A DNA stretch of 64,000 nucleotides from Leptospira fainei serovar Hurstbridge str. BUT 6 (GCF_000306235.2 NZ_AKWZ02000010.1:1780500-1844499); one strand, 5' to 3'; shown: positions 53,941 through 63,300, counted from the stretch's first letter. The notes: generated by a model from the sequence alone, not told the origin. Translations and numbers: made by a program.

Positions 53941-56900
53941 ATGGATTCAATGGTAAACGAAGAGAGGGGTCAAATTCGGCAATTTCAAAAGAAGGAGAGG
54001 TTCCTTTCTTTTACCATTCTCATTAGCTATCTTTGGTTACTTTTTGCTCCGATTTCTATTCTCTTTTCTCAACCTGTTACTGTTCCGGATTTTGTAGCTC
54101 CCCAAGTTTCGAATCAAAACTTAAATCAATACGTAAGCCTAGCGAATCAGTCTCATTCATTAAAAGCTTGGAATATGATCGTCGATCAAGGTTTTGGAGT
54201 CATAAAAGCATCCTGGGAAGATCTTGCGAGCCAAGAGATTACTGCGTTAGAATCATCCGTGAACTCTCAATATGCGAATGATCCTGCAACCGCCGCGTAT
54301 ATCGATAAAATGATCGAGTCTCAGGCGAGTAACTCGGAACAAGCCTGGCTCACTCAAATCGAAACACAAATCGCCGACGGCCAGAATACTTTCTTACAAA
54401 GCTTACAAACTTCTTCTCTTACTCAAACCGGTCAGACGGATTCTAATTACCAAACGGTTTTGACGAATGGCCTACAAACCTTTTCGGATTCTTTAAATTC
54501 TCTCCAACAAAATTACCAAAACCAACTCGCTTCGATCAATAAAACCGACGCCCAGTACCAGGCAAACCTCCAGCAATTGCAAACGTATGAGAATGCAGTT
54601 CGGACGAGTATTTCTACATCCGTTACTCAATTAGATTCTTCTCTTCAAAATACGGCCCTTTATTATAACAAGAATGCCGATGGGTCGGTCAATTGGTCGT
54701 CTTTGAATCGGTCCGGAATCGGTTTGCAGACTTTAATTTCGAATCTTTACCAGGGGCTTCAAAACGGGACCTCACTTTCCACTCTTGCCACCGAGATGAC
54801 GAGCTATCTTCAAACGCAAGAAACCCAGGCCGTTCAGAATGCAAACTATTGGACCCAACAGTCCCAAGCTTATACTCAAACAAATTCGAATATAGCTACC
54901 GGGTTTGCCGATTACCAACTGAGCGGTTTTCAGTCCTTAGTCGATTACGCGAATTCAGTCCGATCATCCAATACGGCTATCAATGCGATCATGACCTATA
55001 TTGACGGCGGAAGCAATTCTCAAGACTCGACGCTATTGAATTTTTTATATTCTACTTACGGATACGATCCTACTAAAACTCAAATCGTAGGAATTACTAA
55101 CGCTGATTTTACCGGGATAAATCAAGGTTATCATTCTTATAGTCCTTTTCCAATTACGCTCGGGCATTCAGGGGCGGGATTAAGTTATTCTAGTTCGGGT
55201 CTTAGCGCATTTGATTTTTCTGCGACCGGACTTTGGGCGTTTGGGCTTTTCTTACCCGTCACTGCATATTTTACCGAAGATACATTCTCTTATTCGATCA
55301 ATTTCCAAGTAAAGGACTTAACAGCGGGAGCAAATGCCCAGACCTGGAACGGATTTGCATCGAGCTTGAACTCGGAACTTGGAACCTGGAATACGCTAGC
55401 ACCGTCGATATCGAATTGGGAAGGACAAATGTCCGCGTATCAGGCGCAGTATGCGGCTTGGCATGCTCAGGCAGTTGCCTACGAAAACAATTTACAAATT
55501 TCTTATTCGAATGGGGTGCAGACTTTAAATTCGGAAAAAGTATCCTGGCTTTCCGGTATTAATTCTCAAGCTTCTGTTGCATCATCCTCGGTTCAAACCG
55601 CAAAAATCGAAGACGATTCAAACGCCCAAGTTAAACTGGATGATAGTCTGCCTAGAATTTCTTCCGTATTTCTACCGAGTTCCGGAGAAGTTCTCGCTCC
55701 CGCTTTGACACCTCCGTCTGTGGATTCATCGGGACTCAATAATGTACTTTCCATCTTCCAACAATCGTTGATGGGAGCCAGTAACCTTGCTTTAGAGAAC
55801 CAACTCAACAAGCAAGCGATCCAAGAGAAGCAGAACGCGGTCAATCAGATCGCGAGTTCCTTGGGTAGTAATGCGGTAGTAGACAATCACGGAAATATCA
55901 CCTATACGACAGCGATCGAAGACGGACATGCAAAGCTGAAAGCGGGTGGAGACGCAACTAACTCAAGCGATTACGAAGCAACGAAAGTAAATCAGTATGT
56001 TTACGTAGGAGCTCCCGCAACGATTCGAGTCGCGAGTGCGGGAAATCTATTTCAAAGCTGGAATAGTGATAGCGTATTGTCCGAGAATCAAACGAACGAA
56101 GATTCGTTTAACGCTTCCTATAATACTGCAATCAATACGTTAAATTCCCAAATAAAATCATTAAACGAACAGAACGCGAAGAACGATTTGGCTTTTCAAA
56201 ACGAGGCACAGGCCGAAGCAAGTTTTGCCACGAACGAGCAGAGTCTCGCAAAAACGATGCTCCAAGGAGGAACATTCCAATCTTGGGTTCAGGGGCAGAT
56301 AAAGGATAAAGTAAACGCTGCAGTGGCGACAGCACTCGCTAACGCAACCGGGATGTCTCCTGATATGGCTTCTCAGCTAGTGAGTTGGTTCGAGAAGAAA
56401 CAAGCGGATAAGAAAGCAAAAGCAGAGGCAAGAACTCAGGAAATCACAGCCGGTATTACCACAGTCGCGAGCATCGCTCTTTCATTCGTAGCCGGACCCG
56501 AGATGTTAGCTCTTGGTCAAGCGGCTCTCCAAGCAGTTCAAGGGTATCAGAACGGAGGAATGGAAGGGGCGTTAGTCGGAGCGGCCTCCGGTGCAGCTAC
56601 AGGATACGCAAGACAGTTCGGAGTGAATGTAGGAGTATCGTATAGTTACTCTGGAGGATTTGGGGGAACGCTTGGACTTGGCTCCTCATCCTTGAATGGA
56701 GGAGTGACGTTCTCACAACACGGAAGCACATCTTTCTCATTAGGAACAAAAGCAGGAAATTTAAACTATAATCCGCAATCAGGCTTTAGCGGGAGCGTGA
56801 ACGTTTGGGGAACGGAAGGCGGCCAGGGGCTTATGGTCAACGTAGGCCAACATACCGGTCCTAGTTTAACCTACCAAAATACGGATGAGGAGTCAGGAGT

Positions 56901-58524
56901 TGGCGGATCGGTCACAATAGACGGAAAGGGAAATGCGACCGTCGCGGCCACGTATAGAAACGCAACGGTGGTTTCAGCAACTGGGAATGTACATGACCCG
57001 AGTAGTTTTGGGAATTTAACATTAAACAATAATTTTAATAATGATCTAAACCAAAACTTGGCGATGAAGCAGGCAGATGCGAATTCGAAAGCTGCCGATT
57101 CAAAATTAAATGCGGGTAGAAATGCAATAGCCGAAACGGGCAATCCCGACCAAAAGGAAATTTTAAACAATCCGAATGCGAGTGCAGAGGACCAACACGG
57201 AGTACTTGCTACCTTAGCTAAATCGAATGATTTCCTAACAGATCCAAGCTCTGCATCTTCATGGCTTGGAAGGACGACTCAGGATCTAGCGGGTAATCTC
57301 CTTGGGAGCATGGGATTAAGGGCGAGTGACAGCAATGGGTTTATTGACGAGAAGGGAAATTATCATCAAAGGACCTGCTTTACCGGAGAGACTTTAATCC
57401 GGACCAGAGAAGGACTAAAACGAATCGACAAGATTGAAATCGGAGATTTTGTATTATCGTTAAATGAGAAAACAGGAAAAGTATCTTACAAGAAAGTCAC
57501 CGAGTTATTTGTCCATGAAGTAAAGTTAATTCATAGAGTTAGTTATAAGAACGGACCAGTCATTAATTCCACCTGGAATCACCCATTTTATCTGAGAGGT
57601 AAAGGTTGGACTGAAGTAAAAGACATCCAAGCGGGTGAAAGATCGGTTACGATTGCAAGTATCCGTAACTCAGAGAAAGGCAATCTTGCATCAAGAACAC
57701 CGATTGCAGCCTCTCTCGCTTCTTTAAAAAATCAGAATTCAAATGAAGAATATTCTGACTCCTGGAAGAATGAATCCGCCGGAACTCTAGAGATATCTAA
57801 AATTGAAGAAGTATATACCGAAACGAAGGTTTATAATATTGAAGTAGAAGACAATCACACGTATTTCGTAGGGAAAGACGGGATTCTTGTACATAACTAC
57901 TTACCCGAGTTTGTGGACCAACTGAATCAGAGAGTCGCTGAAATCAAGGGAGCGATTAACGAGCCTGTTGGAACGGCTAAAGCCGTTGCCGAGCAACAAT
58001 TTAGTAAAGAAGGATTACAGAGAACCGCTATAGATGCAGTGACTCTTGGGCAAGGTAGAAATATAGAAAACCTTGTGAATGCCACCGGTGTGAATGGAGA
58101 AGAAGCTGCGGCGAGAGCACATGCAAACTTCGCATTTGACGGTGTATTGGGTTTAGCTACGGAAGGAGTTGGCAGACTTATATCCGGCGTCCGTGGTTTG
58201 ACGGGAGCCGCGAGCGAAGCTTCAAACGCAGGAAAAATTGGAAGCTTGACGGCACGACAGACGGAAACCCTAACTACAACAAGCGATTACTTGAATTTAT
58301 TGGACAAAGGGGATCGAAATAGCTTAATGAAACAAATTGGCGATCTTTCTAAGACCGCAGAAGGTAGACAAAAAATTGCGGACATCCATAAAGTTGTAAA
58401 CAATTTGCTATATCATGCTGAAATAAAGCAAGGTTTTGTAAATCCTGTAAATGTAAGTGTCTCAAAATTGAAAGAGTTGCAAACTTTAACGGGGGTGTTA
58501 AAGGATACTATTCACAATCCGTAG
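53941..58524 (+). CDS. Large secreted Hint-domain polymorphic toxin
   Basis: A 1527-residue protein of the large Leptospira Hint type (TIGR04388-like, from memory). A signal or anchor helix (FLSFTILISYLWLLFAPISILF) is followed by a long Gln/Ser/Asn-rich helical region (about 60-700), an Ala/Lys coiled section, and a Gly-rich beta section (SYSGGFGGTLGLGSSSLNGG) near 900. The Hint autoprocessing domain is at 1146-1319: it begins CFTGETLIRTREGLKRID, has STWNHPF, and ends NHTYFVGKDGILVHN, so the Cys, His and His-Asn residues for self-cleavage are present. The short variable tip (about 1415-1527) differs completely from that of the second copy and is presumably the toxic part. Its activity is not recognised. 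An ATG 9 bases downstream is an alternative start. Confidence 0.85.
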   Translation: MDSMVNEERGQIRQFQKKERFLSFTILISYLWLLFAPISILFSQPVTVPDFVAPQVSNQNLNQYVSLANQSHSLKAWNMIVDQGFGVIKASWEDLASQEITALESSVNSQYANDPATAAYIDKMIESQASNSEQAWLTQIETQIADGQNTFLQSLQTSSLTQTGQTDSNYQTVLTNGLQTFSDSLNSLQQNYQNQLASINKTDAQYQANLQQLQTYENAVRTSISTSVTQLDSSLQNTALYYNKNADGSVNWSSLNRSGIGLQTLISNLYQGLQNGTSLSTLATEMTSYLQTQETQAVQNANYWTQQSQAYTQTNSNIATGFADYQLSGFQSLVDYANSVRSSNTAINAIMTYIDGGSNSQDSTLLNFLYSTYGYDPTKTQIVGITNADFTGINQGYHSYSPFPITLGHSGAGLSYSSSGLSAFDFSATGLWAFGLFLPVTAYFTEDTFSYSINFQVKDLTAGANAQTWNGFASSLNSELGTWNTLAPSISNWEGQMSAYQAQYAAWHAQAVAYENNLQISYSNGVQTLNSEKVSWLSGINSQASVASSSVQTAKIEDDSNAQVKLDDSLPRISSVFLPSSGEVLAPALTPPSVDSSGLNNVLSIFQQSLMGASNLALENQLNKQAIQEKQNAVNQIASSLGSNAVVDNHGNITYTTAIEDGHAKLKAGGDATNSSDYEATKVNQYVYVGAPATIRVASAGNLFQSWNSDSVLSENQTNEDSFNASYNTAINTLNSQIKSLNEQNAKNDLAFQNEAQAEASFATNEQSLAKTMLQGGTFQSWVQGQIKDKVNAAVATALANATGMSPDMASQLVSWFEKKQADKKAKAEARTQEITAGITTVASIALSFVAGPEMLALGQAALQAVQGYQNGGMEGALVGAASGAATGYARQFGVNVGVSYSYSGGFGGTLGLGSSSLNGGVTFSQHGSTSFSLGTKAGNLNYNPQSGFSGSVNVWGTEGGQGLMVNVGQHTGPSLTYQNTDEESGVGGSVTIDGKGNATVAATYRNATVVSATGNVHDPSSFGNLTLNNNFNNDLNQNLAMKQADANSKAADSKLNAGRNAIAETGNPDQKEILNNPNASAEDQHGVLATLAKSNDFLTDPSSASSWLGRTTQDLAGNLLGSMGLRASDSNGFIDEKGNYHQRTCFTGETLIRTREGLKRIDKIEIGDFVLSLNEKTGKVSYKKVTELFVHEVKLIHRVSYKNGPVINSTWNHPFYLRGKGWTEVKDIQAGERSVTIASIRNSEKGNLASRTPIAASLASLKNQNSNEEYSDSWKNESAGTLEISKIEEVYTETKVYNIEVEDNHTYFVGKDGILVHNYLPEFVDQLNQRVAEIKGAINEPVGTAKAVAEQQFSKEGLQRTAIDAVTLGQGRNIENLVNATGVNGEEAAARAHANFAFDGVLGLATEGVGRLISGVRGLTGAASEASNAGKIGSLTARQTETLTTTSDYLNLLDKGDRNSLMKQIGDLSKTAEGRQKIADIHKVVNNLLYHAEIKQGFVNPVNVSVSKLKELQTLTGVLKDTIHNP

Positions 58525-58532
58525 GAACAGAA

Positions 58533-59021
58533 ATGAATATTTTTAATTTGTTCAATAAAAGGAAAAGGGCAGATTCGACTTTTCTACAACAAAATTTGGA
58601 TCAGCCAGCTGTTGATTTATTAACCTTATCCCATCGGAAAATTTATTTCCTCTCTATATTTCTAAGAGACGAGCATTTAGCTGAGCTAAAGTTAAATTTA
58701 GCAAAAACAATAGATCTAACTATTGCGAATGGCGGTTATGTCGGTAGCCTAGCGGGTTCTTTCCTATTTTCTTGTTTTCCTGAATCACATGATCTAAATT
58801 TAAAAGTCATTGGGAATCAGATTCAAAACTCGACTAATGGCAACGCGAAAATTTTGTTTGGTGCAGTTCCAGGATATTTTGGTAACATCGGTTCAAACAA
58901 TTATATGAGTTATGGGCCAATTTTTGAAAATTTTACTCAAATTTTTTCTTCTTTAACGAAATTGAATTATGGTGATATTCAGGAATTTATTTTAAATCAA
59001 GCTGAGCCTCGCAAAAACTAA
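58533..59021 (+). CDS. Putative immunity protein for the first toxin
   Basis: A 162-residue cytosolic protein starting 8 bases after the toxin stop, the normal place for an immunity gene. It has no signal peptide and is mixed alpha/beta (IYFLSIFLRDEHLAELKLNL). The last residues AEPRKN and the TAA stop are encoded by the first bases of the repeat that starts at 59004, so the original C-terminus was probably replaced when the repeat arrived. Family unknown; the role is inferred from position alone. Confidence 0.65.
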   Translation: MNIFNLFNKRKRADSTFLQQNLDQPAVDLLTLSHRKIYFLSIFLRDEHLAELKLNLAKTIDLTIANGGYVGSLAGSFLFSCFPESHDLNLKVIGNQIQNSTNGNAKILFGAVPGYFGNIGSNNYMSYGPIFENFTQIFSSLTKLNYGDIQEFILNQAEPRKN

Positions 59022-59288
59022 AGTAACAGACAAAACTTCTGGTATAACGAATGAAGAAGTTTCAATTTCAATGAAACGTGGAATGTGAGGCAATATTTTA
59101 TAATTGAGCTATAGTTCCGTTAATCCTAAATGGAGGATAAAGCAAATTTACTTCACACCCCGCGAGGGATGCGGCGGGCTTAAGTCCAACACGAGCTATA
59201 AAAATGAGATTTAGGATTGAAAGACGGAGCGTGTTGGATGAGGGCGACTGCCCGAACCCGAAGCAGCCCGGACCGAAGGTCGCGGCCA
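59004..59288 (+). repeat. Dispersed repeat, copy B (complete)
   Basis: About 285 bases: GAGCCTCGCAAAAACTAAAG at the left, a segment with TTGAGCTATAGTTCCGTTAA, a hairpin CCGC-GAGGGAT-GCGG, the 56-base inverted-repeat core (59184-59239), a GGGC-GACT-GCCC hairpin, and GAAGGTCGCGGCC at the right. Copy C (62331-62612) is nearly identical over the right half. It separates the first toxin/immunity pair from the orphan cassette. Confidence 0.88.
59184..59239 (+). other. attC-like inverted-repeat core, copy B
   Basis: GTCCAACACG (59184-59193) and CGTGTTGGAT (59230-59239) form a 9-base perfect inverted repeat. The outer heptamers GTCCAAC and GTTGGAT fit the integron attC end consensus RYYYAAC and GTTRRRY in the correct order, 56 bases in total, close to the smallest known attC sites. 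Clear inner L boxes were not found and no integrase is in the window, so this remains a hypothesis. The ATG of the orphan toxin ORF lies inside it. Confidence 0.45.
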
Positions 59289-61996
59289 TACTTCTCCTAA
59301 CTACTTTCTTTGCGTCTTCATTCTTTTCACCTTTATTATCATTAAACGAACAGAACGCGAAGAACGATTTGGCTTTTCAAAACGAAGCACAGGCTGAAGC
59401 GAGTTTTGCAACGAACGAGCAGAGTCTCGCAAAAACGATGCTCCAGGGAGGAACGTTCCAATCTTGGGTTCAGGGGCAGATAAAGGATAAAGTAAACGCA
59501 GCAATGGCGACTGCGCTCGCTAACGCAACCGGAATGTCCCCGGATATGGCTTCCCAGCTAGTGAGTTGGTTCGAGAAGAAGCAGGCTGACAAGAAAGCAA
59601 AAGCAGAGGCAAGAACTCAGGAAATCACAGCTGGTATTACGACAGTCGCGAGTATCGCTCTTTCATTCGTGGCCGGACCAGAGATGTTAGCTCTTGGTCA
59701 AGCGGCTCTCCAAGCAGTTCAAGGGTATCAGAACGGAGGAATGGAAGGAGCACTCGTAGGAGCGGCCTCCGGTGCAGCCACGGGATATGCAAGACAGTTC
59801 GGAGTGAATGTAGGAGTATCGTATAGTTACTCTGGAGGATTTGGGGGAACGCTTGGACTTGGCTCCTCATCCTTGAACGGAGGAGTGACGTTCTCACAAC
59901 ATGGAAGCACATCTTTCTCATTAGGAACGAAAGCAGGAAATTTAAACTATAATCCGCAATCAGGATTTAGCGGAAGTGTGAACGTTTGGGGAACCGAAGG
60001 CGGCCAGGGTCTGATGGTGAACGTAGGCCAACATACCGGACCTAGTTTAACGTATCAAAATACGGATGAAGAGTCAGGGGTAGGCGGATCGGTCACCATA
60101 GACGGAAAGGGAAATGCGACCGTAGCGGCGACATATAGAAACGCAACGGTGGTTTCAGCAACTGGGAATGTACATGACCCGAGTAGTTTTGGGAATTTGA
60201 CTCTAAACGATAATTTTAATAATGATTTAAACCAGAACTTGGCTATGGCTAAGGCGGACTCAAATCTAAAAGCAGCCGATTCGAAATTAAACACTGGTAG
60301 AAATGCAATAGCTGAAACAGGCAATCCCGAGCAAAAGGAAATTCTAAATAATCCAAATGCGAGTGCAGAGGACCAACACGGAGTCCTTGCGACCTTAGCT
60401 AAATCGGGCGATTTCCTAACAGATCCGAGTTCAGCATCGTCGTGGCTTGGAAGGACGACTCAGGATCTAGCGGGTAATCTCCTTGGAAGTATGGGATTAA
60501 GTGCGAGTGACAGCAATGGGTTTATAGACGAGAAGGGAAATTATCATCAAAGGACGTGCTTTACCGGAGAGACTTTAATCCGGACCAGAGAAGGACTAAA
60601 ACGAATCGACAAGATTGAAATCGGAGATTTTGTATTATCGTTAAATGAGAAAACCGGAAAAGTATCTTACAAAAAAGTCACCGAGTTATTTGTTCATGAA
60701 GTAAAGTTAATTCATAGAGTTAGTTATAAGAACGGACCAGTCATTAATTCCACCTGGAATCACCCATTTTATCTGAGAGGTAAAGGTTGGACTGAAGTAA
60801 AAGACATCCAAGCGGGTGAAAGATCAGTTACGATTGCAAGTATTCGTAACTCAGAGAGAGGCAATCTTGCATCAAAAACTCCGATTGCAGCCTCTCTCGC
60901 TTCTTTAAAAAATCAGAATGCAAATGAAGAATATTCTAACTCCTGGAAGAATGAATCCGCTGGAACTCTTGAGATATCTAAAATTGAAGAAGTATATACC
61001 GAAACGAAGGTTTATAATATTGAGGTAGAAGACAATCACACGTATTTTGTCGGGAAAGACGGAATTCTGGTTCATAACTACCTACCTGAGTTTGTGGACC
61101 AACTGAATCAAAGAGTCGCCGAAATTAAGGGAGCGATTAACGATCCTGTAGGAACGGCTACAGCCGTTGCCGAGCAACAATTTAGTAAAGAGGGATTACA
61201 GAGAACCGCTATAGATGCGGTGACTCTTGGGCAAGGTAGAAATATAGAAAACCTAGTAAATGCCACGGGGGTGAATGGTGAAGAAGCGGCAGCAAGAGCG
61301 CATGCAAACTTTGCATTTGACGGTGTATTAGGTTTAGCTACTGAAGGAGTCGGGAAAGTTCTTTCTGGGATTCGGGGTCTAAGAGGTGCCGCCAAGGAGA
61401 CCTCCGCAGTGAGTAGGGCTACTGGAACTTCTGTGGAAGAGGGAACGTTAACACAAAAAGTTGGAACAACTGTAGAAGCACCAGAGAGAGCATCGCAAGC
61501 TTCGAGATACATATTCGATAGCCGACTTGGAAAGAATGGCGGTTATAGAGATGAGGTGACTGGAAAGATAGTTGGAAGTAATTCTTTTGGAAAGACGTTA
61601 GGTGAATATTCGGCAATAAAACCCGGGCCATTGTCGAATGATCTTGCGGGGACATTTGCCGGTGGTCGATATAAAGAGATTCAATTGAATAAAGATACTA
61701 TTTTATATCGCGCTGGTACGTTCGATAAACCGTTTGGGCAATTTTATAGTTTGGAACCGCCGCAAGGTATTTTACAAACTCGAATAGATAAGGCAGTGCT
61801 GCCAAATTGGCCCGGAGGAGGTAAGTCTCCAATCGATTCAGTAATTGCAGTTAAGATTCCGGCAGGTACAAAAATATATACCGGAAAAGTAGGAAGTCAA
61901 GGAGGTATCTACGTTGGAGGAACTCAACAAATCGTTGTACCGAAATCCTGGACTATTCCAGGTGCTGAAATAATTGGAACAAGCGCGATAAAATGA
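59204..61996 (+). CDS. Orphan Hint-toxin cassette with different toxin tip
   Basis: A 930-residue ORF. The first 28 residues (MRFRIERRSVLDEGD, onward) are encoded by the repeat. A short hydrophobic stretch follows (ILLLTTFFASSFFSPLL), then from 59342 the frame matches the first toxin gene from 56161 with no net indel over about 2 kb (offset 3181), including the complete Hint domain (Cys 452 to His624-Asn625). The tips then diverge near 61390. The new tip (SRLGKNGGYRDEVTGK, ILYRAGTFDKPFGQFYS, IPAGTKIYTG, GGTQQIVVP) resembles toxin tips of Rhs-type proteins that may belong to the ADP-ribosyltransferase/TNT-like group; this is from memory. No ribosome binding site precedes the ATG, so it is likely silent until recombined. 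Confidence 0.7.
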   Translation: MRFRIERRSVLDEGDCPNPKQPGPKVAAILLLTTFFASSFFSPLLSLNEQNAKNDLAFQNEAQAEASFATNEQSLAKTMLQGGTFQSWVQGQIKDKVNAAMATALANATGMSPDMASQLVSWFEKKQADKKAKAEARTQEITAGITTVASIALSFVAGPEMLALGQAALQAVQGYQNGGMEGALVGAASGAATGYARQFGVNVGVSYSYSGGFGGTLGLGSSSLNGGVTFSQHGSTSFSLGTKAGNLNYNPQSGFSGSVNVWGTEGGQGLMVNVGQHTGPSLTYQNTDEESGVGGSVTIDGKGNATVAATYRNATVVSATGNVHDPSSFGNLTLNDNFNNDLNQNLAMAKADSNLKAADSKLNTGRNAIAETGNPEQKEILNNPNASAEDQHGVLATLAKSGDFLTDPSSASSWLGRTTQDLAGNLLGSMGLSASDSNGFIDEKGNYHQRTCFTGETLIRTREGLKRIDKIEIGDFVLSLNEKTGKVSYKKVTELFVHEVKLIHRVSYKNGPVINSTWNHPFYLRGKGWTEVKDIQAGERSVTIASIRNSERGNLASKTPIAASLASLKNQNANEEYSNSWKNESAGTLEISKIEEVYTETKVYNIEVEDNHTYFVGKDGILVHNYLPEFVDQLNQRVAEIKGAINDPVGTATAVAEQQFSKEGLQRTAIDAVTLGQGRNIENLVNATGVNGEEAAARAHANFAFDGVLGLATEGVGKVLSGIRGLRGAAKETSAVSRATGTSVEEGTLTQKVGTTVEAPERASQASRYIFDSRLGKNGGYRDEVTGKIVGSNSFGKTLGEYSAIKPGPLSNDLAGTFAGGRYKEIQLNKDTILYRAGTFDKPFGQFYSLEPPQGILQTRIDKAVLPNWPGGGKSPIDSVIAVKIPAGTKIYTGKVGSQGGIYVGGTQQIVVPKSWTIPGAEIIGTSAIK

Positions 61997-62283
61997 ATAA
62001 TATTATAGAATTACAAAATATTTTAAAAAGGATGTCTGATCTTCTTTATGGTGGTGGATACGATGATTGGGGAAGCAGTTTTAAAAATCTAATTAATGAA
62101 ATTGCAACGAATTCGACTGAAACTAAAAGGAAAATACTTCGGCTCTACGGTGGAATGGGATCGCTAAATGATATTGTTCTCTACAAAGATGGAAAATTGT
62201 TGCTTTCTGATAGTAATGAATTTGATGAACTTCGTTCAAAATTATTTGTTAAATTGCAGGATTTGAGTGAGGGCGACACTTAA
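61993..62283 (+). CDS. Putative immunity protein for the orphan toxin tip
   Basis: A 96-residue cytosolic protein whose ATG overlaps the toxin stop by 4 bases (ATGA). The motif ILRLYGGMGSLNDIVLYKDG is of a type I have seen in small immunity-like proteins next to Rhs and CDI toxins; the family name is not certain. The acidic C-terminus could neutralise a basic toxin. The tight coupling strongly supports a toxin/immunity pair. Confidence 0.75.
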   Translation: MNNIIELQNILKRMSDLLYGGGYDDWGSSFKNLINEIATNSTETKRKILRLYGGMGSLNDIVLYKDGKLLLSDSNEFDELRSKLFVKLQDLSEGDT

Positions 62284-62293
62284 AACTTTATCG

Positions 62294-62612
62294 AAGCAAA
62301 TTTACTTCGCTCCCCGCGAGGGATGCGGCTGAGCCTCGCAAAAACTAAAGTAACAGACAAAACTTCTGACATCGAGAACGAGGAAGCTTTAACTTCAATA
62401 AATCGGTTATCCGCAATATTTTATAATTGAGCTATAGTTCCGTTAATCCTAAATGGAGGATAAAGCAAATTTACTTCACGACCCGCGAGGGATGCGGCGG
62501 GCTTAAGTCCAACACGAGCTATAAAAATGAGATTTAGGATTGAAAGACGGAGCGTGTTGGATGAGGGCGACTGCCCGAACCCGAAGCAGCCCGAACCGAA
62601 GGTCGCGGCCAG
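62294..62612 (+). repeat. Dispersed repeat, copy C (with a nested fragment)
   Basis: A fragment of the middle of the repeat (62294-62328, with CCCCGCGAGGGATGCGG) is followed directly by a full copy starting at 62331 (GAGCCTCGCAAAAACTAAAG) that runs to 62612. The left half differs from copy B near 62370-62400; the right half is almost identical. It ends the second toxin/immunity cassette and begins the third fragment. Confidence 0.85.
62507..62562 (+). other. attC-like inverted-repeat core, copy C
   Basis: Same 56-base core as at 59184, with GTCCAAC at 62507-62513 and GTTGGAT at 62556-62562. The two cores bound one unit of about 3.3 kb containing the orphan toxin and immunity genes. Confidence 0.45.
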
Positions 62613-63243
62613 AATCCTAACTTTAACATTATTAATTTCATTCCAAGTAAAAGACTTAACAGCAGGGGCAAACGCACAGACCTGGAACGGATTTGCATCG
62701 AGCTTAAACTCGGAACTTGGAACCTGGAATACATTAACGCCGTCGATATCGAACTGGGAAGGACAGATGTCCGCGTATCAGGCGCAGTATGCGGCTTGGC
62801 ATGCTCAGGCTGTTGCTTACGAAAACAATTTACAAATTTCTTATTCGAATGGGGTGCAGACTTTAAATTCGGAGAAACTATCGTGGCTGTCTAGTATCAA
62901 TTCGCAAGCTTCCGTTGCCTCTTCCCTAGCTCAAACCGCAAAAAATGAAGACGATTCAAACGCCCAAGTTAAACTGGATGATAGCCTGCCTAGAATTTCT
63001 TCCGTATTTCTACCGAGTTCCGGAGAAGTTCTCGCTCCCGCTTTGACACCACCGTCTGTGGATTCGTCCGGACTCAATAATGTACTTTCGATCTTCCAAC
63101 AATCGTTGATGGGAGCGAGTAATCTTGCTTTAGAAAACCAACTCAACAAGCAAGCGATCCAAGAGAAGCAGAATGCAGTCAATCAGATCGCGAGTTCCTT
63201 AGGCAGTAACGCAGTAGTCGACAATCACGGAAATATCACCTGA
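62527..63243 (+). pseudogene. Internal fragment of the toxin gene, repeat-bounded
   Basis: A 238-residue ORF: 28 repeat-encoded residues, a short hydrophobic bridge (ILTLTLLISF), then bases 62641-63240 matching the first toxin gene at 55303-55902 without indels (exactly 600 bases, residues 455-654). It ends at TGA (63241-63243), which overlaps the next repeat fragment. It has no Hint domain, tip or immunity gene and is not expected to be functional. It could be a donor for gene conversion in the N-terminal half. Confidence 0.75.
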
Positions 63244-63300
63244 GGCTCGCAAAAACTAAAGTAACAGACGAAACTGCTGCAATAGCGATCAAAGAAGTAT
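63242..63300 (+). repeat. Dispersed repeat, copy D (left end only)
   Basis: GAGGCTCGCAAAAACTAAAG and the following AACAGAC match the left end of copies B and C (one base differs in the first six). Similarity fades after 63290, and the attC-like core is absent. It terminates the third fragment. Confidence 0.75.

Noticed and set aside
59098..59289. Minus-strand frame with VGLKPAASLAG inside repeat copy B
   Set aside because: It is the complement of the repeat's hairpin-rich segment and recurs in copy A; best explained as a by-product of the repeat, although such frames are often annotated as small proteins.
59004..63300. Interpreting the direct repeats as a CRISPR or a simple tandem duplication
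   Set aside because: Copies are about 285 bases, irregularly spaced by kilobases, and flank different parts of the toxin gene, so neither model fits.
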